From Brasenia schreberi (taxonomy: Eukaryota; Streptophyta; Magnoliopsida; Nymphaeales; Cabombaceae): DNA of 64,000 bases. Both the position numbers and the translations under genes were made by a program. A model generated the notes under the pieces. It was given only the letters and a program-made list of their open reading frames with translations. It was not told the origin of the DNA and made no database searches. The DNA is taken from NCBI GenBank assembly GCA_036023115.1, contig JAYKKT010000059.1:8710001-8774000 (forward strand), written 5' to 3'. Positions 46,151 through 58,449 of this stretch are shown in pieces. Each line of letters starts with the position of its first letter. The first letter of the stretch is position 1.

Positions 46151-46789
46151 AGTTTCCTTAGTCTCAATATAATAACTATTTTGATCACTTGTCATTTTCT
46201 TAGAATATATTCCATCATAAGTGCTTTTACTCAAGTTATTTAGCATTCTGCAATACATAAAGGGGCATAATGTTCAAAACATATTTACACATATTACACG
46301 AAAAACATGGACCATGCGTATATCTCATTTGATGAGATGCGGCCCAAACACATCTCTCATTGAAGAGAGACCCAACTCAACTGCATCTCCCCTTTAGGGA
46401 GAGACGTTTCGTCACGTATCTCTCCAAGGAGTGACACGGCTATTCCGTGTCTTTCCTTCGAGACAAACACGCCTATACTGCATTTTGATCCAAAACTGTG
46501 AAACATCAACCCAAACGAAAAAAAATCATAGAAACACAACAAATTTATAAAAATATAGAAATATTTCTAAGAACAAACTTTGAAATTTTCAAAAATTGAT
46601 TGGATCATTTGTCTTTTTCGTTTACTTTTCTACTTTTTCTTTCTTGTTTCATAAATCTCTCATGAGTTTCGTAAGATAATAATTATGTATTTTTTGGCTA
46701 CGAAGAAAGTAATAATAGCTCCATGGGAATGTCAAAATTAGGTGGGAAGAGCAAAGAGAAATTGTTGTAAAGGGAATGTCAAACTTGAA

Positions 46790-47045
46790 AATCTAGGTTT
46801 AGTTCGCGCTTTAGTGGAACCATAAAAGGAACCCAATAAAGATTGAGCCAGTTTCAGTTTCAAACAGTCTGTTCTAGTTTCGACATGGTTCCGATTTTGC
46901 ATAAGCTGAAACGATAAATGAACAGGGTCCTTCTCAATTTTGGATCCGATTTCAAGTCTGGTTTCAGAGTTTTCAGTTCTTGGCCTGATTCAGTTTCAGT
47001 TGAACCATCGGGCCGGTTCAAAACCGACCATATTTAGTAGAGGCT
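46790..47045. repeat. GGTTCC/TTTCAG-rich degenerate element end
   Basis: Many copies of gtttcag, ggttcc and accgacc-like words in both orientations, as in subterminal regions of hAT elements such as 54853-55169. No TIR or TSD could be confirmed. Confidence 0.3.
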
Positions 47046-47986
47046 GACTTGAGACCCATTCATACATACATATACACGTACATACGTCCGACCTTTTCGC
47101 TTTATCTCATCTAATATAAACCCCATGTGGCTTGATCAGGTAATATATAAAGGACCCTCTTACAAATTAATCATTGATTCCTTTAACAAAAATCCTAACT
47201 ATTTACTTCACCATTCTCTATTAATTGCTTACTGGAGTGTAACCGAATGTGTTTAAGAAACGATATACTGATAAAAGAATTTAGAATAGCGATGAAGTTG
47301 AAAAAATAAAGGATTTCTAATACATAATCTCTAACTATACCCAAAAAACAGACGAGTTGAATAGAAAAAGAGAGTATATGGGTATATGTTTTTACAACAT
47401 ACCTTGATAGGACATGTTATTTGACAAAACAAGAAATCTTCCTCCACGTGCATTTCAAATTAAATTTCAAATGGAAAAATTACTATATATAGATAGAGAA
47501 AATAATCCTTGAGCACATTGTTCATGCTAAAATCTTCTTAAAGATCTCAACCATCCAATATTTAAGAATAATGGTTGAGATTTTGAATGCAAAAAGCAAA
47601 GTAATATTAATTACATCTAATGCACCTGCAAAAAGTATCCTAATACTTTTTAATTTTTTAAATCTATATTTCAATATTTGATTTCATCGATCAAACATTG
47701 AAATATTTGAAGGTATTTGAGCATGGATGAGTGGCAATTACCACATTCTCTCTCTATCTATATATTAGTTGATGTGCATACCCATTGATGCTCAAATATT
47801 GTTAAAGATCTCAACTATTCAATTTTTAAAATCAATGATTCATATCTTTAAAGCAAAAGATAAAAATAATACCATGTGTATTTAAAATTTGAACGTCAAC
47901 CATTGATCTCATGAATCTAACAGTTGAGATCTTTAAAGATATTTCAGCATGCATGAGGTGTGCATATTTACCAATATATATAATAT

Positions 47987-48156
47987 GTGACCCGATCAGG
48001 GCACAACATGTTTAGATAGATGTGATAAAGGAAAAAGGTTGGATTTGGGTTGACCTAGTCATGACTCAAACCTCAAATGACTCGAGCGCCCATCCACCCG
48101 AATTGACTCCCATAGTCCTATATGTGTGGGTTGTGTGTATGTGTGTGTGTGTGTGA

Positions 48157-48225
<69 letters not shown>

Positions 48226-48376
48226 GTGACCCGATCAGGGCACATCATGTTTAGATAGATGTGATAAAGGAAAAAGGTTGGATCTGGGTCGGCCTAGTTA
48301 TGACCCAAATCTCAAATAACTGGAGAGAATATCCAGCCCATCCACCCGAATTGACTCCCATAGTCCCATGTGTGGG
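47987..48376. repeat. Direct duplication of about 150 bp flanking a (TG)n(TA)n microsatellite
   Basis: 47987-48132 and 48221-48376 are near-identical (both start aatatgtgacccgatcaggg and include ggaaaaaggttggat and gaattgactcccatagtcc). The second copy has an insertion of about 11 bp (gagaatatcca). Between them is a GT run near 48133-48154 and a pure AT run at 48157-48221. The AT run is probably hypervariable. Confidence 0.85.
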
Positions 48377-48764
48377 TTGAACACGCCCCTTGCCAGTGTA
48401 GAGGAAATTTATCGCTTCACAAAAGTATTGTCAGACCCACAGCAGCTACTTTTCGTGTTGTTTCCTCCAAATAGCTGGGATTTAAGGTTCAGGTGTTGAC
48501 GATTTGGACATAGTGCGAACCCAGGTAAGTCCAGCCCCGACCGAGTCTAGGCCAGTTCCATTGCAGCTTTCGTGAAGGAAATCATTGCCCAGATCTTGTA
48601 AGAAGATTTAAACCATACCTGAACAAAATTACTTTTTAAATATTCTAACATTGCAATTTCGCGCGGTTTTAATTATATTCGGGTCAAATCCAGGCTTCAA
48701 AGAAATTGTCATAAATCAAACTTAGTGAGAATATATCAGTTGGATCTTGCGGTCATGACCCAAA

Positions 48765-48865
48765 TAACTAACAACAACTAAGCCTTTTTCCATACTAAAT
48801 GAGACTGCATGGATTCTTTGTTTTCACATAGCCCTATCATGTGACATGCTAGCAGTTAACTGACC
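48765..48865 (-). mobile_element. RTE LINE 3' tail fragment
   Basis: aactaacaacaactaagcct, then tgcatggattctttg and catagccctatcatgtgac, then gctagcagttaact, are the reversed RTE 3' end. About 100 bp only. Confidence 0.65.
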
Positions 48866-48869
48866 CAAA

Positions 48870-49793
48870 TAACTAAACTGATCAATTGTCATCAAACTTG
48901 TCTCAAACGTGATTTGATCAAACTCAGCCTGTTGACACCCATAGATTAGTCTAGGTGGAATCTGAATGGGTCAAGTGGTGCCTGAACCTTATTCATTAAG
49001 CTCAAGATGTGGCAAACTTAGATCCATTAATCAGGGTGAAACCAACATGGCCCAACTGATGTGCAGTGGATAGTTCGGGTTTCTTGTGCAATTAATTCAC
49101 TAACTTAGACCTGGCTGGTTCCATTGAGGTTTCAGTTCCACCAGTTCCGTCTCCGAGTTGCAAATCCAGTTTAGTTTGGTTTCATTTGAAAGAAAAACCA
49201 TGCACTAAAGGTGGAAGTTTCAAACCAGAGTTGAACTATGGTCCTCGGACATGGTTTTCGAAAGGTGGAACTGTAACTGAGCCAAGAAGGTCCTTAGTTC
49301 GATTCAGGTTCCAGGTCCAGTTTCCGTGGTTCTAGTTCCCGACGGATCCTGAGGCAGTTGGGGTCTGGTTGGAGTCGTGGGCCGCGTCCAAACTGGTGAC
49401 CTCTAACACCGACTGGGGCATCTCGTAGTGGTGCACTTATCGTCCGAAACATAGTTTGGTTTAGAAGTAGGAATACTTTTGAAAGCTCTGATGATTATAA
49501 GGAGAATCTCTCACTCTCTTCATCCTTCACACTGCAAACAGCAGGATTTGTTTCACTGGATAACTGCAAGAAGCAGATGAAAACCAATATTGCTTATGAC
49601 AACAACGACGAATATCAACAGGTTATGTTTGTAGTCAACTTGCATGACTAACATGGCGAACATCCTCAATATGTTTTGCAGCCCTATTGCCAACAGCATA
49701 TGCGCCAAAAGGGATGATGACAACACTCTCAACTCACACCATAACAAGAATCACTCTAACCTTACAAAGCATGCAGAGAATTAATACCGCAGA
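48870..49793. other. No gene; contains GGTTCC-rich repeat and BASS 3' flank
   Basis: 49105-49410 is rich in ggttcc, cagttcc and ggttcca words and resembles the hAT MITE at 54853-55169, but its ends do not give a clear TSD. 49440-49793 is the 3' flank of the BASS exons. Confidence 0.4.
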
Positions 49794-52550
49794 CTAGCTT
49801 GAATCATCAACCAGCTTCTCTGGATTATCGTCTGGATGTATCTGTTGCCAAAGGAGACCTAAACTGCTTCCCATGATGTTCATAACCATCGCGGAGAGAG
49901 CAGCAGGTAATACAACAAGCTTGGATGCAAAATGAGAAGTAGAAAGAACAACACCAAGAGATGAATTCTGCATTCCTGCCTGCATATTCGAGTCCACTGG
50001 TAAATTCAACCATGTAAGAATCTACTAACAAACAGAACTAGAGGCAAATCCAAATCCATGCCAACACATGAAATTGATCTATTCTCAATAGGTTTTCCAA
50101 CAAAAGCTTGAAGCAAAATAATTAGTAATCCACGAAGAGAACCCAACTTAGCATTGGACAAGTCTTGATTAGCATTTAGCATTCACTGATGTTGAAGAAC
50201 TGTTATCGTATCCATCGCTGTGCTTACAATGGAATGGTAGCAGGCCGATCGAGATACAAATGGATTGTTACGGAGAAGAGACTCAAGAATCATGCCGTCA
50301 AAAGATTTAGGACAAGGCGATGGATTGTCCTGGCTACAATATGTTCTGAAGTAGATGAAAAATGGTGGATTTATCTAGATTTGGTGTTTTTAGTTTAGTT
50401 CAATTGTAACTTTACCTATATACACAGAACATTCAGTTATCACCCATTTAGATTATAAGGGTAAAGTGACATGTGATCCCTGAATTGATTTCCCTAAGAT
50501 GAGTAGAAAGAATGCACGTTCCTTGTGATTTGGAAAGTGTACAGCCATCGCTACCTTGCTTTCCATCCTTTCTCTTCTATCTGCAGGATCTGATGTAATT
50601 TCTAGCAGGATACTCTCACATTCCATAGCTGATATAGGTATAAGAGTCTATGTCATCCTTTTTTTTATCAAATTCATATTAGTGGTCTTTAAAAGATACA
50701 TACTTATGCACCGTTACTTCAACTTCTCTTCATTGTAAAATGATCTATAAATAAGCCAGATTATGCTAAGTCATAAAAAAAGGGGTTTGAGATTACCTCA
50801 ATTAAAATTGCTCTATGTTATGATTCTCAGAAACCAGATATAGATGCAACCGTGTACCTGCAATATATCACATGGAAAGTTCAATTCATGCATAAGAATA
50901 AACGATGATATTTTCCTTATTTTGTTATTGATATACAATATTTGTGCACAACCACTAACAGTTGGGTCCACGTTTATGTTAGTGTTTTAGGAAAACATGC
51001 AGTTTACATAAAATGGTAATAGCTCTTCGTCATATAACTGAGGAAAAAGCTACTGCACATTCAATAAATAACCTGATAAATTAAGAAATAATCATTTTTT
51101 TGCTAGGATTTTAGTTTGAATATGACACTACCAACATATAATACATGCGGTAAATGAGCTCCTCTTGTTTTTATGATGAGGAACCCTCTTTGATGGAAAC
51201 CTGGCAAGGACACGACCACAGTGCCTTACATGTCCCCCACCTGATAAAGCTACATACGTAGAAAAACTTAACGAAGAAATAATGCACCAAGACAGTCAGG
51301 TAAAAACCAAGATTACAAAGTAGTATCAAGATTTCAAGGAGACCATTAGAGGTGTCAGAAAAGGTAAGAGGATCTGAGGTTGCTACCAAAGGCATCACAT
51401 GCACCAACTCAGAAAGCAAGTAGGGCAGTATGCATATCAGGCACCTCGTGTTTTGTGCAACCATGCCCCTCTCCACAATCTTCGTCATCTTGACTTCATT
51501 GTCACAAGTGTCACATAAGCATGTGACAGGATTTTTCTATGTGGCACGGTATGGTAAGGATCCTTCAGGCAAGCCCAAGCTTGACAAGGGTAGAACAATA
51601 TTATGTCAACTCATCCACTACTGTTCTAGAAGACTTAGCTTCTTAATGCAAGAATCAAGATACTCTCAGTAAGGATGTTCTCAACAAGATATAGGGGTCA
51701 TCAGCTGGCTAGCAGATAATAAAGAAAATAAACGTTTGAACTTTCATCCAACAATTGTTAATATCACTGAATTTCAACCATATATGCAAATGGACAAAAA
51801 GATCTTTGCGGGGCAGAGAGAGCCAGATCATTAAATGCAGTCTCCTATAGTTCAAGAAAACGTGCAAAAGTGAAACTACACAAACCATACAGTATAAATA
51901 GGCATTTTCAAATAACTTACCCAACCAAGAAACCACCAAAATGCAACAAGAGAACAGAGATAAAAAGAAGTCCCATCTCTGAAGAGAAGATGACCTCAAA
52001 ACCCCAAGAGTGGCCAGAACCGGAGGTTGTTGATGCTCTGAGTGACGAAAAATCGAATCTAAAAAAATTCTCAGAGAAAATGCTGCCATAAAATAACATG
52101 AGGTCATCTTCTCACAATGAAATGCATAGAGAGAATATGCATGAAGCAACCAAATGACATACATGCAAATCTGCTTGCAAGCAAGGAGGAAGCTAGTACA
52201 GCAAGAAGAGGTGCAAACGGTATTATGGCTTTAACTAAAGCTGGTAACTCACTTTGCACATATGAACCGAGAAGAATAGGAAGAACAACAACCTGCAACC
52301 AACATTACATAGTTGCAATTGAATCCTCATGGCAAAGAACTTTACCAAGCCAGTATAACTATAAACTACCATAAAGGGGTGAACACTAACATACCTGAAG
52401 AGTGCTAATGGAAAGTCCAGCTGCATCCACAGGGACATAAGCTCCAGCTAGAATTTTAGTTAGAATGAGGGTACTGATTACTGCACCTAGAGTAGTGCAG
52501 ACTGTCATCACAACTGATAGTGGTACATCTCCTTGAACAATTAACGTTAC
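49794..52550 (-). pseudogene. BASS-family (bile acid:sodium symporter-like) transporter, C-terminal exons only
   Basis: Four exon-like blocks match plastid BASS-type transporters. 52550-52395 gives [18 protein letters not shown] and [20 protein letters not shown]. 52292 to about 52163 gives LPILLGSYVQSELPALVK and FAPLLAVLASSLLA. 52082-51921 gives IFSENFF, then SEMGLLFISVLLLHFGGFLV. 49979 to 49794 gives GMQNSSLGVVLSTSHF and SAMVMNIMGSSLGLLW, ending in TAG. Most splice sites are canonical, but the junction between the second and third blocks has no GT donor in the phase needed. The short exon encoding the RRTISIEV part could not be found, nor could the N-terminal half (transit peptide, first transmembrane helices, GGTASN motif) up to 58 kb. 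I favour a 5'-truncated pseudogene. A gene with exons I failed to recognise is the alternative. Confidence 0.72.
49980..51920. other. Intron-like DNA between BASS blocks
   Basis: About 1.9 kb without a recognised exon. The frames at 50189-50398 (plus) and 51171-51488 (minus) have no family resemblance that I can name. Confidence 0.4.
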
Positions 52551-52552
52551 CT

Positions 52553-54844
52553 GCAATGCTATTTCACAGAAATAGATGATTACAAGGACAAATTTATAAT
52601 GCAACAAGCCAGCAATCATTAATCTAGGTTTAGAAATGCTTGAAATCAAACTGACTATTTTTCTGGAAAGTGAACATGAATTTATTGCAAGTATCATGAA
52701 TGGACAGCAAAATAAAGCTTCATGATAATTAATAACAATATTAAACCATACCATAACAAGTTACATTGACAAGGGTCACAAGACTGAGTTTCTCTCAACA
52801 AATCTGGCCTGACTGGATATTGCCCATTGCCCTTGCGGGCCTTGTTAATAACTACATATATTAACACGTAAAATGTTTTCAAAATATAGGTTTACAGAAT
52901 CACGATGCACTTGACTCTTAACTCTATCAGGTTCTAGCATGATATCATTTCCATTGGAACTTGTATGGTTCAATAGCTTTTCTCTAGGTCATTAAGGTCA
53001 GCAGAAATGCAATGAGTGCAAAACTATGTTATTGACATACTTCCACCAAGCTGAACATGTTCAGGGAAAAACATTCAGAAAACTGATGACAACATAAACA
53101 CTTCCAGAAACAGCACATAAACTCCACTCGTGAAGCCAGGTTTTTATACTGCATCCATACAACTTGGACTCTCTGAGAACTTCATGTCCAGACTGCGTGG
53201 ATCATATCCTTTTCATGAAGCAAATAAAGAAGAGATATTTTAACAGGTGCCGGGCTATAGATTCATTTATCATTGTAGAATTATTTTCTAGCAACATCAT
53301 TCTATGCTTTCTACATGATTCATCCTTGAGTCAGTACCAACTGGACACATCTCATGTTATATGTCTCATATCTCATGATTCTTTCATGTATCACCGTTGA
53401 ATTGTTTTCTGTTGAAGTCATTCTGTGCTTTCTACATGATCCATGCTCGAGACAGGATGTGTAATGAAGTCGATGCTAAAATGTAGCAGCAGAAGATAGG
53501 TGATTAAGATCTTGAGAGGGAGAGATCGATCCTTTCAAAATGAACTCTTTCACAAACATATATAGCCAAAGTACTGATTAAGAGCGTCCCCATTCTTACC
53601 AACTACTGCTTAAGAACTTTCACAACCTTATCAAGGGGACATCATTTTAAATCTTCGATGAACTGTCATTCATGTGTCGAGATGGGACTAAAGCAGCACC
53701 TCAACACTTTCAAAAGTTGCCCCATGAAGTGATAATATTAGTTACTTAGTGTTGAACAGAGATCCACTCTGCTCAGTGCAATATGTAAAGTAATCAGGAT
53801 ATTTTGAGGAACCGCAGGTCTGAGTTTTGAATGGCTATTTCTTGAGGAAAGTAGAGTGTTGGGACTTAGGAGCATCTCTAACAGCTCCTTTCCTTCTGCA
53901 TCCTGTAGTACAACACTATAAATATAGTTTCAGAACTGTTGTCATATGTTTCATTGGGAGAGATTCAATCCGTGCAATTGCATTTGAAAGGTGATTGCTG
54001 CTACTGTTCGTCGATTATCCTGCTAGAACTGCCCTGTTATAATCTTAACTTTGCCTAAATGTTTATTACCAGATAACTACACCATATAGCATCTCAAATT
54101 TATGATATTCTAGTTCTCAAATAGGTTCCTTTTCAACACTCATGGTTTCTGGTTCTCTTCTTTTGGGAGGTAATGTAGCCCCACATCCCCTGCTCGACAT
54201 TCTTCCAAAGGCAAGTGGGATAATGTAGCCCCACATCAGTTCAGCAGCTAAGGAAATGTTTATGCTTCTTTAATTATCGTGGAAGGATCGAATCTGCACT
54301 GAGAATATATAGCATCTGGCGCAGATTGTTGGTCATCATAGGAAAATTCAAGTAGCCAATAAGTATGCTCACAAGCTATTGCAGAAGGTTTTGAAGATTT
54401 ATTTGAATAGTGAGCTTCTCCACTCCTGTACTTTTCTTAAGAAAGTGAAATTAATATGCATTGGATCCATGAACTTCCAACAAGTGGCTCGTGCTCAAGT
54501 TTCTTATCTTTTTTTTTCCTGCAAAGGAAGGGCAAAGCCTAACACACGCATGCGCTCCTTGGAAAACAAACTCTCCACCTGCAGTAGATGAGTGACTCCT
54601 GCCAGTCCAGCTAATGATTTGGGAGCACACTCAACTTTCTTTTGTGTCAAAATATAAGCCAACCCAATACTATAGGCAAATGAATTGCAAGGATTTGACA
54701 CGAAAAATGAATTTGGTAGTATTATCGCCAAAAATCAAAAAGAGATCCAAGGAGCCACTTAAATGCATGTACATGTTGCACACATTATTAGCATGCGGCT
54801 AGTGAAATCAGCATACATACATGGTTTCGATAGCCGATAGGATA
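52553..54844. other. No gene recognised
   Basis: I looked here on the minus strand for the missing BASS N-terminal exons (CPGGTASN and upstream helices) and found none. A direct repeat of about 35 bp containing ttctgtgctttctacatgat-like words is present near 53300 and 53424. Confidence 0.45.
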
Positions 54845-54852
54845 GGTGTCAC

Positions 54853-55169
54853 TAGACATAGCCAGTCTGGAACCAGCACGGTGGTTCCAACTGGAACCAG
54901 ACTGCACAATGAATGGGCTAGAACTGGAACCAGTCAAACGGAACTGGAACTGGAGACCACCTGGTTTAGTTACAGTTCCATCTTCCATGGAGATGGATTT
55001 CATATAATTTTTTATTCGTTTTGGAAATTTAAAATTTTAATAGGTTTTTTAGTTCCCAGTGTTTTAGGACCCAAAACGCAACAGGAACCAGATCCGGCAG
55101 TTCTGAACTGAAACCGGTATGGGCCCAATCTCGGTTCGGTTCTGGAGTAACCGAAACCAGCCGTGTCTA
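54853..55169. mobile_element. hAT-type MITE with TIRs and 8-bp TSD
   Basis: It starts tagacatagccag and ends ctggccg-like inverted (plus strand accagccgtgtcta), giving imperfect TIRs of about 13 bp. The flanking 8-mers ggtgtcac (54845-54852) and ggtgccac (55170-55177) differ at one base, as expected of an hAT target duplication. The 317-bp body is filled with ggaaccag and ggttcc words in both orientations and has no coding capacity. Confidence 0.75.
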
Positions 55170-55320
55170 GGTGCCACACAAAATAGATTCAGTCACACAT
55201 TTAAAAGAAAACCATACACACACCTTATACGACATTGCATGCAAGAGATGCAACCACAACTTTCGAACAAATTGAAGATTGTGTATTTGTCTTCTCTTAG
55301 TTTATTGTTTTTTTCAACAA

Positions 55321-56743
55321 CTACAACGACTAAGCCTTTTCTCATACTAGACGGGGTCGGCTACATGGATTCTTTGTTTCTAAATAGCCCTATCATGTGT
55401 CATGTTAGCAGTTAACTCACAATAAGCTAGATCATTCTTTACTATTTCTTTCCAACCCTTTTATGGTCGTCTTCTAGCTCTTTTAATACTTTTCAAATTT
55501 AGTTTTTCATACATTCTTACAAGTTCTTCTTTTGATCTTCTTTCTATATGTCCAAACCATCTTAAACGATATTCTCTCATTTTATCCTCTATTGTGCCAC
55601 TCCGCATTTGTTTCTAATAACCTCATTATGTATACGGTCTTTTCTTGTATGACCACTCATCCATCTCAACATCTTCATTTCTATCAAAGACATTTTTTGT
55701 ACGTATTGATGCTCCTCTCCATTTTAACCAACCAACATTAATTATACGCGTAACATCTCCATCAATTCTTCCATCATTTGAAAAATTGACCCTAGGTATT
55801 TAAAACTTTCGTTTTGGGGGATACAATGTATGCCAATTTTAATTTCTATGTCCTCTGAAGTAACCAAATGATCAAACTTACATTCCATATATTATGTCTT
55901 TGTTCTACTATGTCGGAGGCCTTTGTTTTGTAATGTTTCTCTCCATAATTCCAAATTTCTATTAACTTTTTCCTTAGACTCCTCCACTGACACAATGCCA
56001 TTTACAAATAAAATACACCAAGGTACTTCATCTTGAATATGTTTTCTTAACTCATCAATCACCATTATAAATAAGTATGGGCTTAAAGTTGAATCTTGAT
56101 GTAACCCACTATTAACTTTAAATAAGTATGTCATTCCTTCATGAGTGCTCACACATGTTTGTGCACCATTCTACATGTCTCTTATAAGGTTAATGTATGT
56201 CAATGAGATACCTCTTTTTTTCAAAGTTCTCCAAAGAACCTCCCTCGGTATCTTATCATAAGCTTTTTCTACATCAATAAATATCATGCGAAGGTTTTTC
56301 TTTTTTTCTCTAAAATGTTCAATAAGATGTCTCAAAAGGTGAATCGCTTCAACAGTAGATATGCCTGGCATGAATCCAAATTGCTTCTCTATTGTACTTG
56401 ATACTTGTCTTAACTTATGTTCGATAATTCTTTCCCACAATTTCATAGTATGCCTCATTAACTTGATACCTCGATAATTCACACAATTCTTAATGTCTCC
56501 CTTGTTCTTATATATGGGTGAGTATAAGTGTACTCGCTCTCCATTCCTCAAGATCTTTTGGTTTCTCCGTACTTCATTAAATAGTCTTGTGAGCCAAGTG
56601 GTTCTTATTTTTCCTAATATTTTTCAAACTTCTATAGGAATATTTTGTGGTCCTACCGATTTACCACCCTTCATATGTTTAAGAGCCTCTTTGACTTCAT
56701 TCTTTTGAATATGTCGGTAGAACTTCAAATATATGCAACTTAA
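55321..56743 (-). mobile_element. RTE LINE copy with a perfect 22-bp TSD
   Basis: The 22-bp direct repeats 55299-55320 and 56744-56765 are identical (both start agtttattg and end ttcaacaa). The element is 5' truncated at the start of reverse transcriptase. Minus-strand blocks read [39 protein letters not shown] and FIDVEKAYDKIPREVLWRTL (56551-56171), then [20 protein letters not shown] and [17 protein letters not shown] (56152-55892). The catalytic A-D-D site is V-N-G here, so it is inactive. The perfect TSD shows a comparatively recent insertion. Confidence 0.9.
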
Positions 56744-56765
56744 AGTTTATTGTTTTTTTCAACAA

Positions 56766-58449
56766 ATGCAAGAGGGTAGATCTACTTGTCAACATTATTT
56801 AGGGTGACATTAGCCGTTCAATCTAACTTCGAATCAGATGGATAAAGGTATCTAGCACGAGCTAGCAGCTATCTTATTTGACTCACTATACACACGTGTG
56901 TGTGTTGAGTGTGCCGACTTTCAAGTTGCATATCTGAAATTGCAGCCAGTTTTTTCTCACACAATTAGGCTAGTTAAATTATCTGAATTGCTAGAACATG
57001 CATCATAGGTTACATCGACTAATGCAGTGCTGATCTTGATCATAAGTAGTTTAGTTAGCCTCCACCATGAACTTCCATGTAACCGGTGGCGGACCACCTA
57101 CTGATGCGCTAGGTGAGGTGGCCACCTCATCCAAAGTCAGATGAAATCCGAAAAGAACCATATGGGTGGTCTCAAAGTTTCGATAAATCATGTGAATGAG
57201 CCTTACCTGAGTTTCATCCAGCTGAGCTTTGCCTCACCCCCTTTTTTTCTGAGTCTGCCGCTACATATGCCACATGTTTCCAGTAATGCTCAAGTTTGCA
57301 TGTAAGACATGATAAGTTCAAGTGATGCACATCATTCCATCTTAGGTGCATATGTTGTCGAAGCCTATCAACTAAAACCAAGATCAAGCCTCGTGCAACA
57401 CTAAGTCGGGTTGGCTACACAGATTTAGTCATCATTCTGCTCCATCTTCTGATATACATGACTGATATGTTCTAAGTCCTCCAACGGAGAGATCATGCAA
57501 CCTTTATTTTGAAGAAGATACTTATTATTGCGTTGCAGCTGAACATGCTCAGTTCTCACCCAAATGAAGCTGAATCATAACATAATTCAACCATCACATA
57601 TTGCAACATGCATAATCCTCGGTGGAAATAGAAAACTCCTCGCAAGTTCCTTCTTATGTAACTATTTAACCAAGATAGTTTCTGTCAAATGCAAAAATAG
57701 ATAAACTGTTAAATGGTTCTGTAGTATACTCCAAGCAAAATTCTTTACAAATCCGACTTTATCACCAACAGTAATCGTCCTTTTCTTTTAATAGGCAAGT
57801 TGGGGTTAGGCGCCAAACCACTACCAGATATACAAACTTGGAGTATCGATCTAGGAACCTTCAGTTTGAAGGTTTTTCATGTCGACCCCCCAGCCAGGAG
57901 AGTTGTAGCTCTTCATGCAACATCAGTAACTGTCTTTGTAATCACAAAGCTGTCATATTCTGTTTGTCTTGCTTCTGTTGATGTGTCCAGCAATGAGCAC
58001 TCTTATTCTTGGCCTGCAAAAGATAGCTTTACTAGCGAGAATACGGAAGATATGCTTAGAGAACCAGACTACTGGTACTAAGGGAAGCATCAGACAAGTT
58101 TTCACTCTTTCAAGGCAGATGGTCTCCCTCTTTTGTTCTCTTCCCAGGTCTTCATAAATCCTTCCTCACTTTCATGATATTCACTCTTGAGCAGTAAAGC
58201 CCTCTCTATCCATAGCTTCCATGAGTTTGTCTTCACATTCATTTTCAGAGAATGGACGAGAGCTGAACCAACGGCCATGACCAAATAAAGTTGTCACGGT
58301 TCTATTAACATAACACTAAGATAAATATGAAACTTGTAAAGGATCCTCCTTAAAACCATCATACTGGCAGACCATTGATATGATAAACTGATGAAAGTTT
58401 CTGCAACATTCAGGGTGTTCCTTGTGGTCTCAAGTATTTTGAATTTAGT
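56766..58449. other. 3' flank of the PPR gene; RTE tail relic
   Basis: 57376-57440 (aagatcaagcctcgtgcaac, then ggttggctacacagattt) is a weak reversed RTE tail. The minus-strand frame at 58284-58102 (60 codons) has no known relative and is probably part of the PPR 3' untranslated region or spacer. Confidence 0.4.

Larger units (their letters stand above)
41736..46500. mobile_element. Degenerate MULE-derived region
   Basis: It groups the transposase relic and the possible mobile-domain relic. Its outer edges are not fixed: no long terminal inverted repeat was found. 46330-46480 contains repeated agagac and ctctcc words (gcatctcccctttaggg, cgtatctctccaagg) like those inside the TIR element at 20900-21180. 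The rest is AT-rich with no intact gene. Confidence 0.4.

Noticed and set aside
48066..48248. Frame with a Tyr-Ile repeat
   Set aside because: It is the translation of the (AT)n microsatellite and is not a gene.
49105..49410. Second hAT MITE like 54853-55169
   Set aside because: Ends begin and end with TAGA-like words, but the flanking 8-mers do not match.
52743..52882. Candidate N-terminal BASS exon on the minus strand
   Set aside because: The residues before the putative donor do not match the expected CPGGTASN motif in any frame.
54504..54731. Minus-strand frame with a hydrophobic stretch, considered as a further transporter exon
   Set aside because: No BASS landmark and no suitable splice sites or phase.
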